Positions 1 to 8,797 of a DNA stretch of 64,000 nt are shown here, in pieces. The DNA is from Clostridia bacterium (GTDB lineage: Bacteria > Bacillota > Clostridia > Christensenellales > Aristaeellaceae). Both the position numbers and the translations under genes were made by a program. Under the pieces are notes generated by a model, which worked only from the letters and a program-made list of their open reading frames with translations, had not been told where the DNA came from and made no database searches. The first letter of the stretch is position 1; every line of letters starts with the position of its first letter. The stretch is from positions 82,974-146,973 of the forward strand of contig JAFSOC010000028.1 of the NCBI GenBank assembly GCA_017447185.1, written 5' to 3'.

Positions 1-922
1 TGAATCCGGAGAAATAGGGCTCCTCCGGCGCCACCATGCCCTGGTCGCTTTCCCGCGGCAGGGGCGGCGGCGTAAAGGACAGGAACCGGTCCAGGAAGGG
101 TTCCACGCCGAAATTCGTCACCGCGGAGCCGAAGAACATGGGCGTGAGCTCGCCGTTGCGGACCTTGTCCAGGTCAAACTCGTCCCCCGCCTCGTCCAGC
201 AGTTCAATTTCCTCGTGCAGCCGGTCCCGGTAATGCTTATCCAGCACCTTTTCCAGTTCCGGATCATCAATGCCGATATCCGTCTTCTCGACCATGGTTT
301 TTCCGTGGTCGCCGCCGGTATAGAGTTCCACTGTTTTCGTATCCCGGTGGTAAACGCCCTGGAAATCGCCGTCCACGCCGATGGGCCAGTTGATCGGGCA
401 GGAGCGGATGCCCAGCACCTGCTCCAGCTCTTCCATCAGGGAGAAGGGATCCTTGGCGGCCCGGTCCATCTTGTTCACAAAGGTGAAGATCGGAATGTTC
501 CGCATCCGGCAGACCTTGAACAGCTTGATCGTCTGGGCTTCCACGCCCTTGGCCGCGTCCAGCAGCATGACCGCCGCGTCCGCCGCAACCAGCACCCGGT
601 AGGTGTCCTCGGAGAAGTCCTGGTGGCCGGGGGTGTCCAGGATGTTGATCCGGTATCCGTCGTATACAAACTGCATCGCGGAGCTCGTTACGGAGATGCC
701 GCGCTGCTTTTCAATCTCCATCCAGTCGGAAGTGGCGTGCTTGTCCGTCTTCCGGGCTTTGACGCTGCCCGCGCTGCGGATCGCCCCGCCGTACAGCAGC
801 AGCTTTTCCGTCAGGGTGGTTTTACCGGCGTCAGGGTGGGAAATGATGGCGAAGGTACGCCGCTTCTCCACCTGCTCGTGCAGCAGGTTCCGGAATTCCG
901 GTGTATCGTTGGCAGGCAGCAT
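1..922 (-). CDS. prfC: Peptide chain release factor 3, C-terminus outside window
   Basis: Translation GTPase of the RF3 family, which recycles RF1/RF2 from the ribosome after peptide release. The N-terminal 307 residues lie in the window; the 3' end runs off the left edge. Visible GTPase signatures are the P-loop SHPDAGKTT, the switch II region DTPGHQDF and NKMDR. The early stretch RNLLHEQVEKRRTFAIISHP is typical of RF3 rather than EF-G. The ATG at 922 has GGAGG six bases upstream. A separate strong promoter precedes it, so it is probably transcribed on its own. EF-G-like paralogues are the only alternative and fit less well. Confidence 0.93.
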   Translation of the reverse strand, partial: MLPANDTPEFRNLLHEQVEKRRTFAIISHPDAGKTTLTEKLLLYGGAIRSAGSVKARKTDKHATSDWMEIEKQRGISVTSSAMQFVYDGYRINILDTPGHQDFSEDTYRVLVAADAAVMLLDAAKGVEAQTIKLFKVCRMRNIPIFTFVNKMDRAAKDPFSLMEELEQVLGIRSCPINWPIGVDGDFQGVYHRDTKTVELYTGGDHGKTMVEKTDIGIDDPELEKVLDKHYRDRLHEEIELLDEAGDEFDLDKVRNGELTPMFFGSAVTNFGVEPFLDRFLSFTPPPLPRESDQGMVAPEEPYFSGF

Positions 923-983
923 ATCATCCCTCCGTCATTCGTTCAGTCGTCTGTTCATGCGTCCATGAAAACAAACAGTGTAT

Positions 984-1011
984 TTTATATCGCAATCCCT
1001 TGTGTTGTCAA
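984..1011 (-). promoter_or_regulatory. Promoter of prfC
   Basis: On the minus strand TTGACA (1006-1011) is followed after 16 bases by TATAAA (984-989); an 18-base spacing to TAAAAT is equally possible. This is a consensus sigma-70/SigA promoter about 60 bases upstream of the prfC start. Confidence 0.7.
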
Positions 1012-1047
1012 GGTTTTTGGGTTCCCCGCCCTTCCCTGCGGGCAAGC

Positions 1048-1076
1048 AAAAAGGAACCGCCGTTTCCGGCGGTTCC
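1048..1076 (-). terminator. Rho-independent terminator of the secreted-protein gene at 1097-2218
   Basis: On the minus strand a perfect 9-bp stem (GGAACCGCC / GGCGGTTCC, loop GGAAAC) is followed by TTTTT. It lies 20 bases past the stop codon of the upstream gene. Confidence 0.85.
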
Positions 1077-1096
1077 GTATAGCTGTTTCCGGGTTT

Positions 1097-2218
1097 TTAT
1101 TCGGCTGTGCTGCCTTCCGTCTGAACCAGCGGAAGCACACCGTTCAGGTCTGCCACAAAAGCATCCAGATCCGCCCAGTACAGGCCGCCGGCAGGATCCA
1201 GCTGAATATTCAGGTAAACAGGATTGTCCGGATCGTCCTGATTCAGGATTCTGGAGGCGTACGCATTGAATGGCCTGCCGTTGTCGTCAATATTGCTGAC
1301 ATAGATTCCCCATTCGTTTCCGTCATTCAGCGTCGTCCGGGTAATCTCGGATTCTTCCCGGTTATAGAACACCGGAGAATAGGTGTTAACGTCCACTTTG
1401 ATGTTCACCGCAGCGCCGCGTTCCTTCACTGCGTAGAACGAAAGGCTGTCGCTGTCCACCCCTGTCGGGAAAATGACGTCTGTGATTTCATTGTCCGTAA
1501 AGTGGAAAGCCGCTTCACCCATCGTGACCGCCAGGGTCATCCCCTTGATCTTTTCACTGGCCACTTTCACACCCTGATAGGCGCCGTCCGTCCAGAAGGT
1601 ATCCTTCTTTTCGCAGACGATGTTCCCCTTCAGGCGTTCCGCTTCAGCCAGAGCAGCATCCTTCAGCAGTGCGGCTTTTTCCGCGTCTTCCATCCTGTAG
1701 GTTCCGCCCAGATAGATCAGCGTATACAGCTTGGCGCCTTTCCTGATTTCATCCACGCCGAACAGCAGGTAGCATTTTGACCCTTTCAGGCTGATATAGG
1801 CTGCAATCTTGTCGCTTCCGTCCAGCAGGATATTGCTCTCATCTTCACACTTGTTGAGGAAGGATTCATAGCTGTAATCCTCCATCAGCTGGTACATATA
1901 CTGCGTATCGGTTTCCGTGTTGATCAGATGGCAGGACTCCGCGTCAAACTCGGTGCAGACCGTTCCTTCCGGGCAGGAAAAAGTCGCATACCAGGGTTCC
2001 CTGTAGTCGCTTTCAAACAGCGAACTGGCCCCGTAGGGAGAAATACATACCTGGGGATAGGACTCCGCAGTCATGGAGACCCCCGTGAAATATCCCTGCA
2101 GCGGACCGGCTTCGATAAAAGGCAGTTCAGCTGCATTCCCCTCCGCCGCTCCGGCGGACACAGCGCAGAAAAGCAACAGCAGTCCAAGAAGCATCGCAGT
2201 CAGTTTCTTCATTTTCAT
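1097..2218 (-). CDS. Secreted protein of unknown function
   Basis: This 373-residue protein starts with a clear signal peptide: MKMKK, a long Leu-rich core, then AVSAGAAEG, with cleavage likely near residue 25. No lipobox cysteine follows, so it should be exported or surface-bound. The rest is mixed alpha/beta with many acidic residues and no metal or catalytic motif that I recognise. GGAGG lies six bases before the ATG. It has its own promoter and terminator and is therefore monocistronic. I can assign no family; it may be one of the many orphan secreted proteins of gut Clostridia. Confidence 0.8.
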   Translation of the reverse strand: MKMKKLTAMLLGLLLLFCAVSAGAAEGNAAELPFIEAGPLQGYFTGVSMTAESYPQVCISPYGASSLFESDYREPWYATFSCPEGTVCTEFDAESCHLINTETDTQYMYQLMEDYSYESFLNKCEDESNILLDGSDKIAAYISLKGSKCYLLFGVDEIRKGAKLYTLIYLGGTYRMEDAEKAALLKDAALAEAERLKGNIVCEKKDTFWTDGAYQGVKVASEKIKGMTLAVTMGEAAFHFTDNEITDVIFPTGVDSDSLSFYAVKERGAAVNIKVDVNTYSPVFYNREESEITRTTLNDGNEWGIYVSNIDDNGRPFNAYASRILNQDDPDNPVYLNIQLDPAGGLYWADLDAFVADLNGVLPLVQTEGSTAE

Positions 2219-2259
2219 AATCCCCCTCCAAATCGGTTTCCGGTTTTTCCGACGGGATC

Positions 2260-2289
2260 ATTGTAGTGAGAGTTGGTTTGCTTTGTCAA
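2260..2289 (-). promoter_or_regulatory. Promoter of the secreted-protein gene at 1097-2218
   Basis: Minus strand: TTGACA (2284-2289), 18-base spacer, TACAAT (2260-2265), about 35 bases before the Shine-Dalgarno site. Confidence 0.7.
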
Positions 2290-2324
2290 TGAATTGTCCG
2301 TACATTTTATGCACTTTTGACGGA

Positions 2325-3806
2325 TCACTTATGATACAGCTTATGGCTCTGGTAGCTGGGGTCGCAGGTCAGGTTCAGTCCCAGCCGGCGGAACGTATTG
2401 TCGTCCACCGCGGGCAGGATCACCGTGGAATGCGCCTCGCAGTTTTTCAGCAGCGGCAGCATGCTCAGCGCCTTCGCCGCGTTCGGGTCAGAAGCCGCGG
2501 AAACGGACAGCGCCACCAGTACCTCGTCGGAATGCAGCCGCGGGTTGTGGTTGCCCAGGTATTTGCATTTCAGTTCCTGCACCGGCTCGATAACCTCCGG
2601 CGGAATCAGGTGCACGCTCTTGGGAATATTCCCCAGCCGCTTCAGGGCATTCAGGATCACCGCAGCGGACGGCCCCAGCAGGTCCGTCGTCTTGCCGGTG
2701 ATGATTTCGCCTTCTGGCAGTTCAATGGCAAGGGCGGGGTTTCCGGTATCTTCGGAGCGTTCCCTCGCCGCGGCAATCACCGGGCGGATGGTATCGTCCA
2801 GGTTCAGGTGTTTCATCAGCAGCAGGATTTTTTCCGCTTCTTCCTTCGCGGCATGTCCCTGCAGGAAAGAGCACTTTGCCGTGTAGTACCGGCGGAGAAT
2901 CTCCATCTCGGCGGCTTTCCGGCAGACCAGGTCGTCGGTAATGCACATACCCGCCATGTTCACGCCCATATCCGTCGGGCTCTTGTAGGGCGATTTGCCC
3001 CATACGTGCTCAAACAGCGCGTTCAGCACCGGGAAAATCTCGATATCCCGGTTATAGTTGACGGTTGTTTCACCGTAGGCTTCCAGGTGGTACGGGTCGA
3101 TCATGTTCACGTCGCTCAGGTCCGCCGTGGCGGCTTCATACGCCACATTGACCGGATGCTTCAGCGGCAGGTTCCAGATCGGGAAAGTTTCAAACTTCGC
3201 GTATCCGGCTTTGATTCCGCGGCGGTTTTCCTGGTATAGCTGGCTCAGGCAGGTCGCCATCTTGCCGCTGCCGGGGCCCGGTGCGGTCACCAGCACCAGC
3301 GGGCGCGTCGTTTCGACATAGTCGTTCTTGCCGAATCCCTCATCGCTCACGATGTGATCGATATCCGTGGGATATCCGGCGATCGGGTAGTGCCGGTATG
3401 TCCGGATCTCCAGGGAATTCAGCCGCTGCTCAAAGGCAATGGCGGCCGGCTGGTTGGCCCAGCGGGTCAGCACCACGGATCCCACATACAGACCGATCCC
3501 GCGGAAGGCGTCAATCAGGCGCAGCGTATCCAGGTCGTAGGTAATCCCGAGGTCGCCGCGCACCTTGCTCTTTTCAATATCATCCGCATTGATGACGATG
3601 ATGATCTCTTCCTTGTCCTTCAGCTTCAGCAGCATCTGCACCTTGCTGTCCGGCTGGAATCCGGGAAGCACGCGGCTGGCGTGGAAATCGTCAAACAGCT
3701 TGCCGCCGAGCTCCAGGTACAGCTTGCCGCCGAATTCCTCGATCCGCTGGATAATCCGCTCGGACTGCATCCGCGTATACCGATTGTGGTCAAAACCGAT
3801 TTTCAT
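2325..3806 (-). CDS. DUF1846 family protein
   Basis: A 493-residue protein matching the DUF1846 family in length and opening (MKIGFDHNRYTRMQSERI). The family is common in Firmicutes and its role is unsettled. A glycine-rich P-loop-like stretch, TAPGPGSGKMATC, sits near residue 170, which suggests nucleotide or phosphate binding (inference). No membrane segment or signal is visible, so it is probably cytosolic. I chose the ATG at 3806 rather than an in-frame upstream start because GGAGG lies seven bases before it and the protein then has the family N-terminus. It is divergent from the SRP RNA and monocistronic. Confidence 0.88.
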   Translation of the reverse strand: MKIGFDHNRYTRMQSERIIQRIEEFGGKLYLELGGKLFDDFHASRVLPGFQPDSKVQMLLKLKDKEEIIIVINADDIEKSKVRGDLGITYDLDTLRLIDAFRGIGLYVGSVVLTRWANQPAAIAFEQRLNSLEIRTYRHYPIAGYPTDIDHIVSDEGFGKNDYVETTRPLVLVTAPGPGSGKMATCLSQLYQENRRGIKAGYAKFETFPIWNLPLKHPVNVAYEAATADLSDVNMIDPYHLEAYGETTVNYNRDIEIFPVLNALFEHVWGKSPYKSPTDMGVNMAGMCITDDLVCRKAAEMEILRRYYTAKCSFLQGHAAKEEAEKILLLMKHLNLDDTIRPVIAAARERSEDTGNPALAIELPEGEIITGKTTDLLGPSAAVILNALKRLGNIPKSVHLIPPEVIEPVQELKCKYLGNHNPRLHSDEVLVALSVSAASDPNAAKALSMLPLLKNCEAHSTVILPAVDDNTFRRLGLNLTCDPSYQSHKLYHK

Positions 3807-3946
3807 TCCCCGCACCTCCGGATAAAAACTGGATAGGTTCAAAATAAAACAACGGGTCTATTTTACGCTTGCCTTCCGGAAGGGTCAATGCACAATCCGG
3901 CTGATTTTACCGGAAAAATCCAAAGATACGAAAAAAAATCTCCGGC

Positions 3947-3975
3947 TTGCAATTCCCCCGGAAAGACGATATACT
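3947..3975 (+). promoter_or_regulatory. Promoter of the SRP RNA
   Basis: TTGCAA (3947-3952), a 17-base spacer, TATACT (3970-3975). Transcription would start at about 3982, just where the RNA's terminal helix begins. Confidence 0.8.
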
Positions 3976-3982
3976 AACCCTT

Positions 3983-4109
3983 GCCGTGTGCGCGATGAAG
4001 ATTGGGTCCCGTGCGATCTTTCGGTGTGAACCCTGTCAGGTCCTGACGGAAGCAGCAGTAAGCATTTGACGGATGTGCTGCGGGGCTGCCCGGTCTGAGC
4101 GTATACGGT
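3983..4109 (+). ncRNA. ffs: Signal recognition particle RNA, small bacterial type
   Basis: The conserved SRP54 (Ffh)-binding apical region is visible as GTCAGGTCC followed by GACGGAAGCAGCAGTAAG (about 4035-4061). The ends pair over 11 bases: GCCGTGTGCGC at 3983 with GCGTATACGGT at about 4099, using G-C and G-U pairs. A T-rich run follows, giving termination. The RNA would form the SRP with Ffh for co-translational membrane targeting. The length of about 127 nt suits the small form without an Alu domain. The exact ends are read from the pairing and are good to a few bases. Confidence 0.9.
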
Positions 4110-4197
4110 TTTTCTTTTGTATCGCCCTATGTAGAGCCCGTGAAATATGCTATACTGTCGGGGATATCTCAGCGAGAAGCACGGAGGATTTTGGCGT

Positions 4198-5433
4198 ATG
4201 GAACTGGATAGGATCCGCAGTATTGACCCGCAGGTGGCGGAAGCAATTGATCTGGAGCTGAACCGTCAGCGCACCCATATTGAGCTGATTGCCAGCGAGA
4301 ATTTTGTTTCTCCGGCCGTGATGGCGGCCATGGGTACCTGCCTGACCAACAAATATGCGGAGGGTTATCCGGGAAAACGCTATTACGGCGGTTGTGAATA
4401 TGTGGACATCGTGGAAGAACTGGCCCGCAAGCGCGCGTGCGAGCTCTTCGGTGCCGATCATGCGAACGTGCAGCCCCACAGCGGCGCCCAGGCCAATACG
4501 GCCGTTTATTTCGCCATGCTGAAGCCCGGCGATACCGTCATGGGCATGAGCCTGTCCCACGGCGGCCACCTGACTCACGGCAGCCCCGTGAACCTCAGCG
4601 GTTCCTACTTCAATTTTGTTCCCTACGGTGTCTCTCCCGAGACGGAAGTCATCGATTATGACGATGTCCGCCGCATGGCGCTGGAATGCAGGCCGAAGCT
4701 GATCGTAGCCGGTGCTTCCGCCTATCCGCGGATTATCGATTTCAAAACACTGCGCGCCATCGCCGATGAAGTCGGTGCCCTCCTGATGGTGGATATGGCG
4801 CACATCGCTGGCCTGGTCGCCGCCGGCGAGCATCCAAGCCCCATCCCCTATGCCGATTTTGTCACCACCACGACGCACAAGACCCTGCGCGGTCCCCGCG
4901 GCGGCATGATCCTCTGCAGGGAAGAGTACGCCAAAGCCATTGACAAGGCCATCTTCCCCGGCACCCAGGGCGGTCCCCTGGAGCATGTGATCGCCGCCAA
5001 AGCCGTGGCCCTTGCCGAAGCGCTGACCGACGAGTTCAAGGCCTACCAGCATCAGATCATCCTGAATGCCAAGGCGATGGAAAACGCCTTCCGTGAGGAA
5101 GGGGTCCGCATGGTTTCCGACGGTACCGACAACCACCTGATGCTCCTGGATTTCACCGGCACGGAAATGACCGGAAAGATGATGGAAGCCCTCCTGGAGG
5201 ATGCCAACATCACCGTCAACAAGAACACCGTTCCGAACGAAACCCGCAGTCCCTTCGTGACCAGCGGTATCCGCGTCGGCACCCCCGCCGCGACCACCCG
5301 CGGCCTGAAGGAAGCGGAAATGGCGCAGGTCGCCCGCTGGATCGCCCGTGTGCTCCGGGACGGCGAAGCCGCTGTGCCCTCTGTCCGCCGGGAAGTGGAA
5401 GCCCTCATGGTGAACTATCCGCTCTACACCTGA
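4198..5433 (+). CDS. glyA: Serine hydroxymethyltransferase
   Basis: PLP enzyme interconverting serine and glycine and charging tetrahydrofolate with one-carbon units; cytosolic. The 411-residue product has the family hallmarks: [10 protein letters not shown] near the N-terminus, the Ser-binding [13 protein letters not shown] segment, [19 protein letters not shown], and the PLP-lysine motif [13 protein letters not shown]. The ATG at 4198 gives the usual N-terminus ([12 protein letters not shown]) and has GGAGG ten bases upstream; an in-frame ATG at 4147 adds 17 atypical residues. An extended -10 (TGCTATACT, ending at 4156) precedes it. It converges on pyrH across a shared terminator. Confidence 0.96.
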   Translation: MELDRIRSIDPQVAEAIDLELNRQRTHIELIASENFVSPAVMAAMGTCLTNKYAEGYPGKRYYGGCEYVDIVEELARKRACELFGADHANVQPHSGAQANTAVYFAMLKPGDTVMGMSLSHGGHLTHGSPVNLSGSYFNFVPYGVSPETEVIDYDDVRRMALECRPKLIVAGASAYPRIIDFKTLRAIADEVGALLMVDMAHIAGLVAAGEHPSPIPYADFVTTTTHKTLRGPRGGMILCREEYAKAIDKAIFPGTQGGPLEHVIAAKAVALAEALTDEFKAYQHQIILNAKAMENAFREEGVRMVSDGTDNHLMLLDFTGTEMTGKMMEALLEDANITVNKNTVPNETRSPFVTSGIRVGTPAATTRGLKEAEMAQVARWIARVLRDGEAAVPSVRREVEALMVNYPLYT

Positions 5434-5447
5434 TCCGGAAGCAGTTT

Positions 5448-5477
5448 AAAAGAGCTCTGCAACGCAGAGCTCTTTTT
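5448..5477. terminator. Bidirectional terminator between glyA and pyrH
   Basis: A perfect 10-bp inverted repeat (AGAGCTCTGC / GCAGAGCTCT, 5451-5460 and 5464-5473) is flanked by AAA on the left and a T-run on the right, so it can terminate transcripts from both sides. Confidence 0.85.
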
Positions 5478-5487
5478 AATGTTTTCC

Positions 5488-6198
5488 TCAGGGATGGACA
5501 AACGTCCCGATGTCGCTGCCTTCCAGCACGCGGATCAGGTTCTCCGGATCGTCCAGGCCAAAGACCCGGACCATCGGCACCTTGTTTTCCGCGCACAGGG
5601 CGAATGCCGCCGCATCCATCACCTTCAGGCCCCGTTTCAGCGCCTCGGTGTAGGTGATATCCTTGATCAGCGTTGCCGTCGGATCCTTCATGGGATCGGC
5701 AGTATATACGCCGTCAATATTCTTGGCCATCAGCACGCAGTCCACTTCCATCTCCACCGCCCGCAGCGCCACGCCGGAGTCCGTCGAGAAGAAGGGATTG
5801 CCCGTTCCGCAGGCAAACAGCACCACCCGGCCTTCGCTCAGGTGCCGCCGCGCCGCCATCGCGTTGAAAGGCTCTGCAAAGCGGTTCATATCCACCGCGC
5901 TCTGGATCACGGCATCCAGCCCGGCTTTCCGCAGCGCGTCCGCCATGCACAGGCAGTTGATCATGGTCCCCAGCATGCCCATCTGGTCCGCTGTCACGGC
6001 ATCCATGTTCGCGGCAGGGCCTTGCCGTCCGCGCCAGATATTACCCGCGCCGATCACAATCCCGATCTCCGTGCCCATATCATGCATCTTCCGGATGATA
6101 CCGGCCGCGCAGTTCACTTTTTCGAAATCAAACAGATCCTTGTCCGATTTCAGCGCTTCCCCGCTCAGTTTCAGCAGAACCCGATGATAGACAGCCAT
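5488..6198 (-). CDS. pyrH: Uridylate kinase (UMP kinase)
   Basis: Amino-acid-kinase-fold enzyme phosphorylating UMP to UDP in pyrimidine nucleotide synthesis. The 236-residue product shows the family opening RVLLKLSGEAL, the glycine-rich GIVIGAGNIWRGR loop, MGMLGT, the SAVDMNR/FAEP region and GTGNPFFSTDS. GGAGG lies seven bases before the ATG. pyrH usually sits beside rpsB-tsf-frr; here it is the last gene of the aro/tyrA block (45 bases after tyrA), while rpsB-tsf lie about 14 kb away, which is a mild departure from the common order. Confidence 0.95.
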   Translation of the reverse strand: MAVYHRVLLKLSGEALKSDKDLFDFEKVNCAAGIIRKMHDMGTEIGIVIGAGNIWRGRQGPAANMDAVTADQMGMLGTMINCLCMADALRKAGLDAVIQSAVDMNRFAEPFNAMAARRHLSEGRVVLFACGTGNPFFSTDSGVALRAVEMEVDCVLMAKNIDGVYTADPMKDPTATLIKDITYTEALKRGLKVMDAAAFALCAENKVPMVRVFGLDDPENLIRVLEGSDIGTFVHP

Positions 6199-6243
6199 AA
6201 GGTCTCCTCCTTCAATCCGCCGTTTCTGTCAGTATACCACTTT

Positions 6244-7107
6244 TCAGGACCGCTTGTCGAACATGGCCCGCCGCTCTGTGGACAGGCGCATTTTCGCCCG
6301 CATGCCCTCCGTATCTCCCGCCGCCAGCATCTCCCGGAAACGGGTCATTTCCTCCAGGAAAGTATCCATCTGCTTCAGCAGCGGCTCCCGGTTCATCATG
6401 AACAGTTCGCTCCACATTTTGTCGTTGATCCGGGCGATCCGCGTCAGGTCCCGGAAAGAGTCTCCGGTGTAGTCCGCCAGATGGGTGCTGTCGCTGCAGG
6501 TCATCAGCGATACGGCAATGCAGTGGGTCAGCTGCGAAACAAAGGCGATCATCTCGTCATGCTCTTCCGGACTCAGCACGGAAATCCGCCCGCATCCCAG
6601 CATCCTTCCCAGCATGCCGCACCATTCAATGCCCTTTGCCGTATTTTTATCCGTGGGTACGACAATATAGTTGGCGTCCCGGAAAATCCGGTCGTCGCTG
6701 TGCTGCACGCCGCTCAGTTCCCGTCCGGCCATCGGATGCGCCGCGATAAACTCCACGCCTTCCGGCATCAGCTCCTGGATCCTGTAAACGATGCAGCTCT
6801 TGACGCCGGTCACATCCGTGATCATGGTCCCGCTTTTGAACAGATGCCGGTGCGTCTCCACCCATTCCGGGAAGATTCCCGGATACAGCGCGAAGATAAT
6901 CGCGTCCGCCTCCCGGATCAGCCGCCCGTCATCCTCCGCCGATCCGTCTGAAATCATATGTTCCTGCAGCGCGTACGCGATGGCTTCCGGATCCCGGTCC
7001 ATCGCCGTCACGCGGTAGCGCAGCCGCTTCAGGGCCCTGGCGTAGCTTCCGCCCATCAGCCCGAGCCCCACGATCAGGATGTTATGATCCCTGTTAATCC
7101 AGTCCAT
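6244..7107 (-). CDS. tyrA: Prephenate dehydrogenase
   Basis: NAD(P)-dependent oxidative decarboxylation of prephenate to 4-hydroxyphenylpyruvate, the tyrosine branch of aromatic synthesis. The 287-residue product opens with a Rossmann motif, ILIVGLGLMGGSYA, and carries the TyrA signature AAHPMAGREL(S)GVQHSD near residue 120, plus the downstream QLTHCIAVSLM helix. There is no ACT or chorismate mutase domain, so it is a monofunctional form. It follows aroA by 59 bases, with a 14-bp palindrome in the gap (7132-7145). Its Shine-Dalgarno site is weak (AAGGA 10 bases up). Confidence 0.93.
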   Translation of the reverse strand: MDWINRDHNILIVGLGLMGGSYARALKRLRYRVTAMDRDPEAIAYALQEHMISDGSAEDDGRLIREADAIIFALYPGIFPEWVETHRHLFKSGTMITDVTGVKSCIVYRIQELMPEGVEFIAAHPMAGRELSGVQHSDDRIFRDANYIVVPTDKNTAKGIEWCGMLGRMLGCGRISVLSPEEHDEMIAFVSQLTHCIAVSLMTCSDSTHLADYTGDSFRDLTRIARINDKMWSELFMMNREPLLKQMDTFLEEMTRFREMLAAGDTEGMRAKMRLSTERRAMFDKRS

Positions 7108-7166
7108 AGTCTCAAATCCTTCTTCGTCAAATATGCTTAAGCATAGCGATCACACGCAACTAACAA

Positions 7167-8366
7167 CTAAAAACTGACCCGCGCGCCAAGCATCCGCATC
7201 GCGTCCCAGAATCCTGGGAAGCTCTTCCGCACCGCCTCCGCGCCGTCCACCGTTCCGCCCGTCCGGGTGCAGAGCACCGCCAGGGACATGACAATCCTGT
7301 GGTCGTTATGGCCCTGCAGGATTTCCATCGGTGCCTTCAGTCCGCCGCCTACCTCAATCGCGTTTTCCCCGATGGTCACGGCGACGCCAAACTTCGCCAG
7401 TTCTTCCGCCATGGCCTGTCCCCGGTCGCTTTCCTTGAACCGCAGGCGCCGTGTTCCTTCCAGCCTGGCACCGCCGCACATGGCCGCAAACGCCATCAGC
7501 ACCGGCGCAAGATCGGGACAGTCCGTCACATCCACGCAGGCGCCGCCTTCCCGGATCCGCCGGAAATACTCCCGGCAGACCTTGTCGCCCTGCAGGCTGT
7601 CCTCCCGCAGGCCGGTGATCCGCAGGTCGTTCCCGGCCTGCCGCAGCGCCTCAAAAAACGCGGCGTTCGACCAGTCTCCCTCCACGGTCTTCTGTCCGGC
7701 CCTGAACCGCTGCCCGCCGGGAATCACGAGCCGCTCCTTCTCCGGCCGTTTCGCCGGCACCCCAGCTTCCGCCAGGGCTTCCAGCGTCATTTCCAGGTAC
7801 GGTTCGCTCTCGATCGGCGGCAGGATCCGGATTTCGCTCTCCCCGTCCAGCAGGCTCAGCGCATAGAGCAGTCCCGTCAGGAACTGGCTGGACAGATCAC
7901 CCCGCACCGTGTATTCACCGGGTGTCAGCTTTCCCCGGACCCGGATCCCTTCCGCTGTCCTTTCCAGGCTGAATCCCCGTTCCGCGCACAGCGTCTCGTA
8001 TACATCCAGCGGCCGGCTCAGCAGCCGTTCGCTGCCGGTCAGCGTCATTTCCTTCCCGCTTAGCAGGCACAGCGGCAGCAGGAACCGCAGCGTGCTCCCG
8101 CTCTCCCGGCAGGGAATCACTCCGCTTTCCGCCTCCGCGGGACGGCAGCCTGTAACGCGCAGCTCGTCCCCCTCCTGTACGATGCCGGCGCCCAGTGCCC
8201 GCAGCCCGTCCATCGTCGCCAGGATATCCTCCGACAGTTCAATCGGCTGCACAAGGCTTTCACCTTCCGCCAGGGCCGCGCAGATCAGCATCCGGTGCGC
8301 CATGGATTTCGACGGCGGCGCGGCAGTCACGCCCCGGAGCGCTCCAGGCTTTATCACTGCCCGCAT
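7167..8366 (-). CDS. aroA: 3-phosphoshikimate 1-carboxyvinyltransferase (EPSP synthase)
   Basis: Transfers enolpyruvyl from PEP to shikimate-3-phosphate, the sixth step of the shikimate pathway. The 399-residue product starts with KPGALRGVTAAPPSKSMAHR, containing the PEP-binding PSKS motif; GSGSTLRF-like ESGSTLRFLLPL and the late RLRFKESDR segment are also visible. The ATG at 8366 lies inside the 3' end of aroQ, so the two genes overlap by 13 bases. An in-frame extension upstream reads through aroQ in another frame and is not coding. Confidence 0.95.
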   Translation of the reverse strand: MRAVIKPGALRGVTAAPPSKSMAHRMLICAALAEGESLVQPIELSEDILATMDGLRALGAGIVQEGDELRVTGCRPAEAESGVIPCRESGSTLRFLLPLCLLSGKEMTLTGSERLLSRPLDVYETLCAERGFSLERTAEGIRVRGKLTPGEYTVRGDLSSQFLTGLLYALSLLDGESEIRILPPIESEPYLEMTLEALAEAGVPAKRPEKERLVIPGGQRFRAGQKTVEGDWSNAAFFEALRQAGNDLRITGLREDSLQGDKVCREYFRRIREGGACVDVTDCPDLAPVLMAFAAMCGGARLEGTRRLRFKESDRGQAMAEELAKFGVAVTIGENAIEVGGGLKAPMEILQGHNDHRIVMSLAVLCTRTGGTVDGAEAVRKSFPGFWDAMRMLGARVSF

Positions 8367-8797
8367 GCTGCTTTGCCTCCCGCCAGATAGTCCATCGCTT
8401 CCAGGTATCCGTCCGTCCCGTGGCCGGAAATCGTCTTTACGCAGGCTGCCCGCACATAGCTGATCTTCCGGAATTCCTCCCGGGTGTTCACATCCGTGAT
8501 GTGCACTTCCACCGTAGGGATTCCGACCGTCTTCAGCGCGTCCAGCAGCGCCACGCTGGTGTGGGTGTAAGCGCCCGGATTCAGGATGATTCCGTCCTGC
8601 TTCCCGTAGGCTTCCTGGATCGCGTCCACCAGGGCCCCCTCGTGGTTCGACTGAAAGAACGATACTTCCACCTGTTTTTCTTCCGCATGTTTCCGGATTT
8701 TTGCCAGCAGGTCCGCATAGGTTTCCCGGCCGTACATCTCCGGTTCCCGGATGCCCAGCATATTCAGGTTCGGTCCGTTGATCACAAGGATTTTCAT
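8354..8797 (-). CDS. aroQ: 3-dehydroquinate dehydratase, type II
   Basis: Dehydrates 3-dehydroquinate to 3-dehydroshikimate. The 147-residue product has the type II signature at its start (KILVINGPNLNMLGIREPEMYG, with the catalytic Tyr), then FQSNHEGALVD, NPGAYTHTSVAL and EVHITDVNTREEFR with the catalytic His. ATG 8797 overlaps the aroE-aroK stop as ATGA and has AGGTGG five bases upstream; a GTG nine bases earlier is less well placed. The arrangement implies translational coupling. Confidence 0.95.
   Translation of the reverse strand: MKILVINGPNLNMLGIREPEMYGRETYADLLAKIRKHAEEKQVEVSFFQSNHEGALVDAIQEAYGKQDGIILNPGAYTHTSVALLDALKTVGIPTVEVHITDVNTREEFRKISYVRAACVKTISGHGTDGYLEAMDYLAGGKAACGQ

Noticed and set aside
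215-1780. Long plus-strand open frame of 521 codons
   Set aside because: It runs antisense to prfC and the secreted-protein gene, crosses their promoter and terminator, has no ribosome site and shows low-complexity shadow composition.
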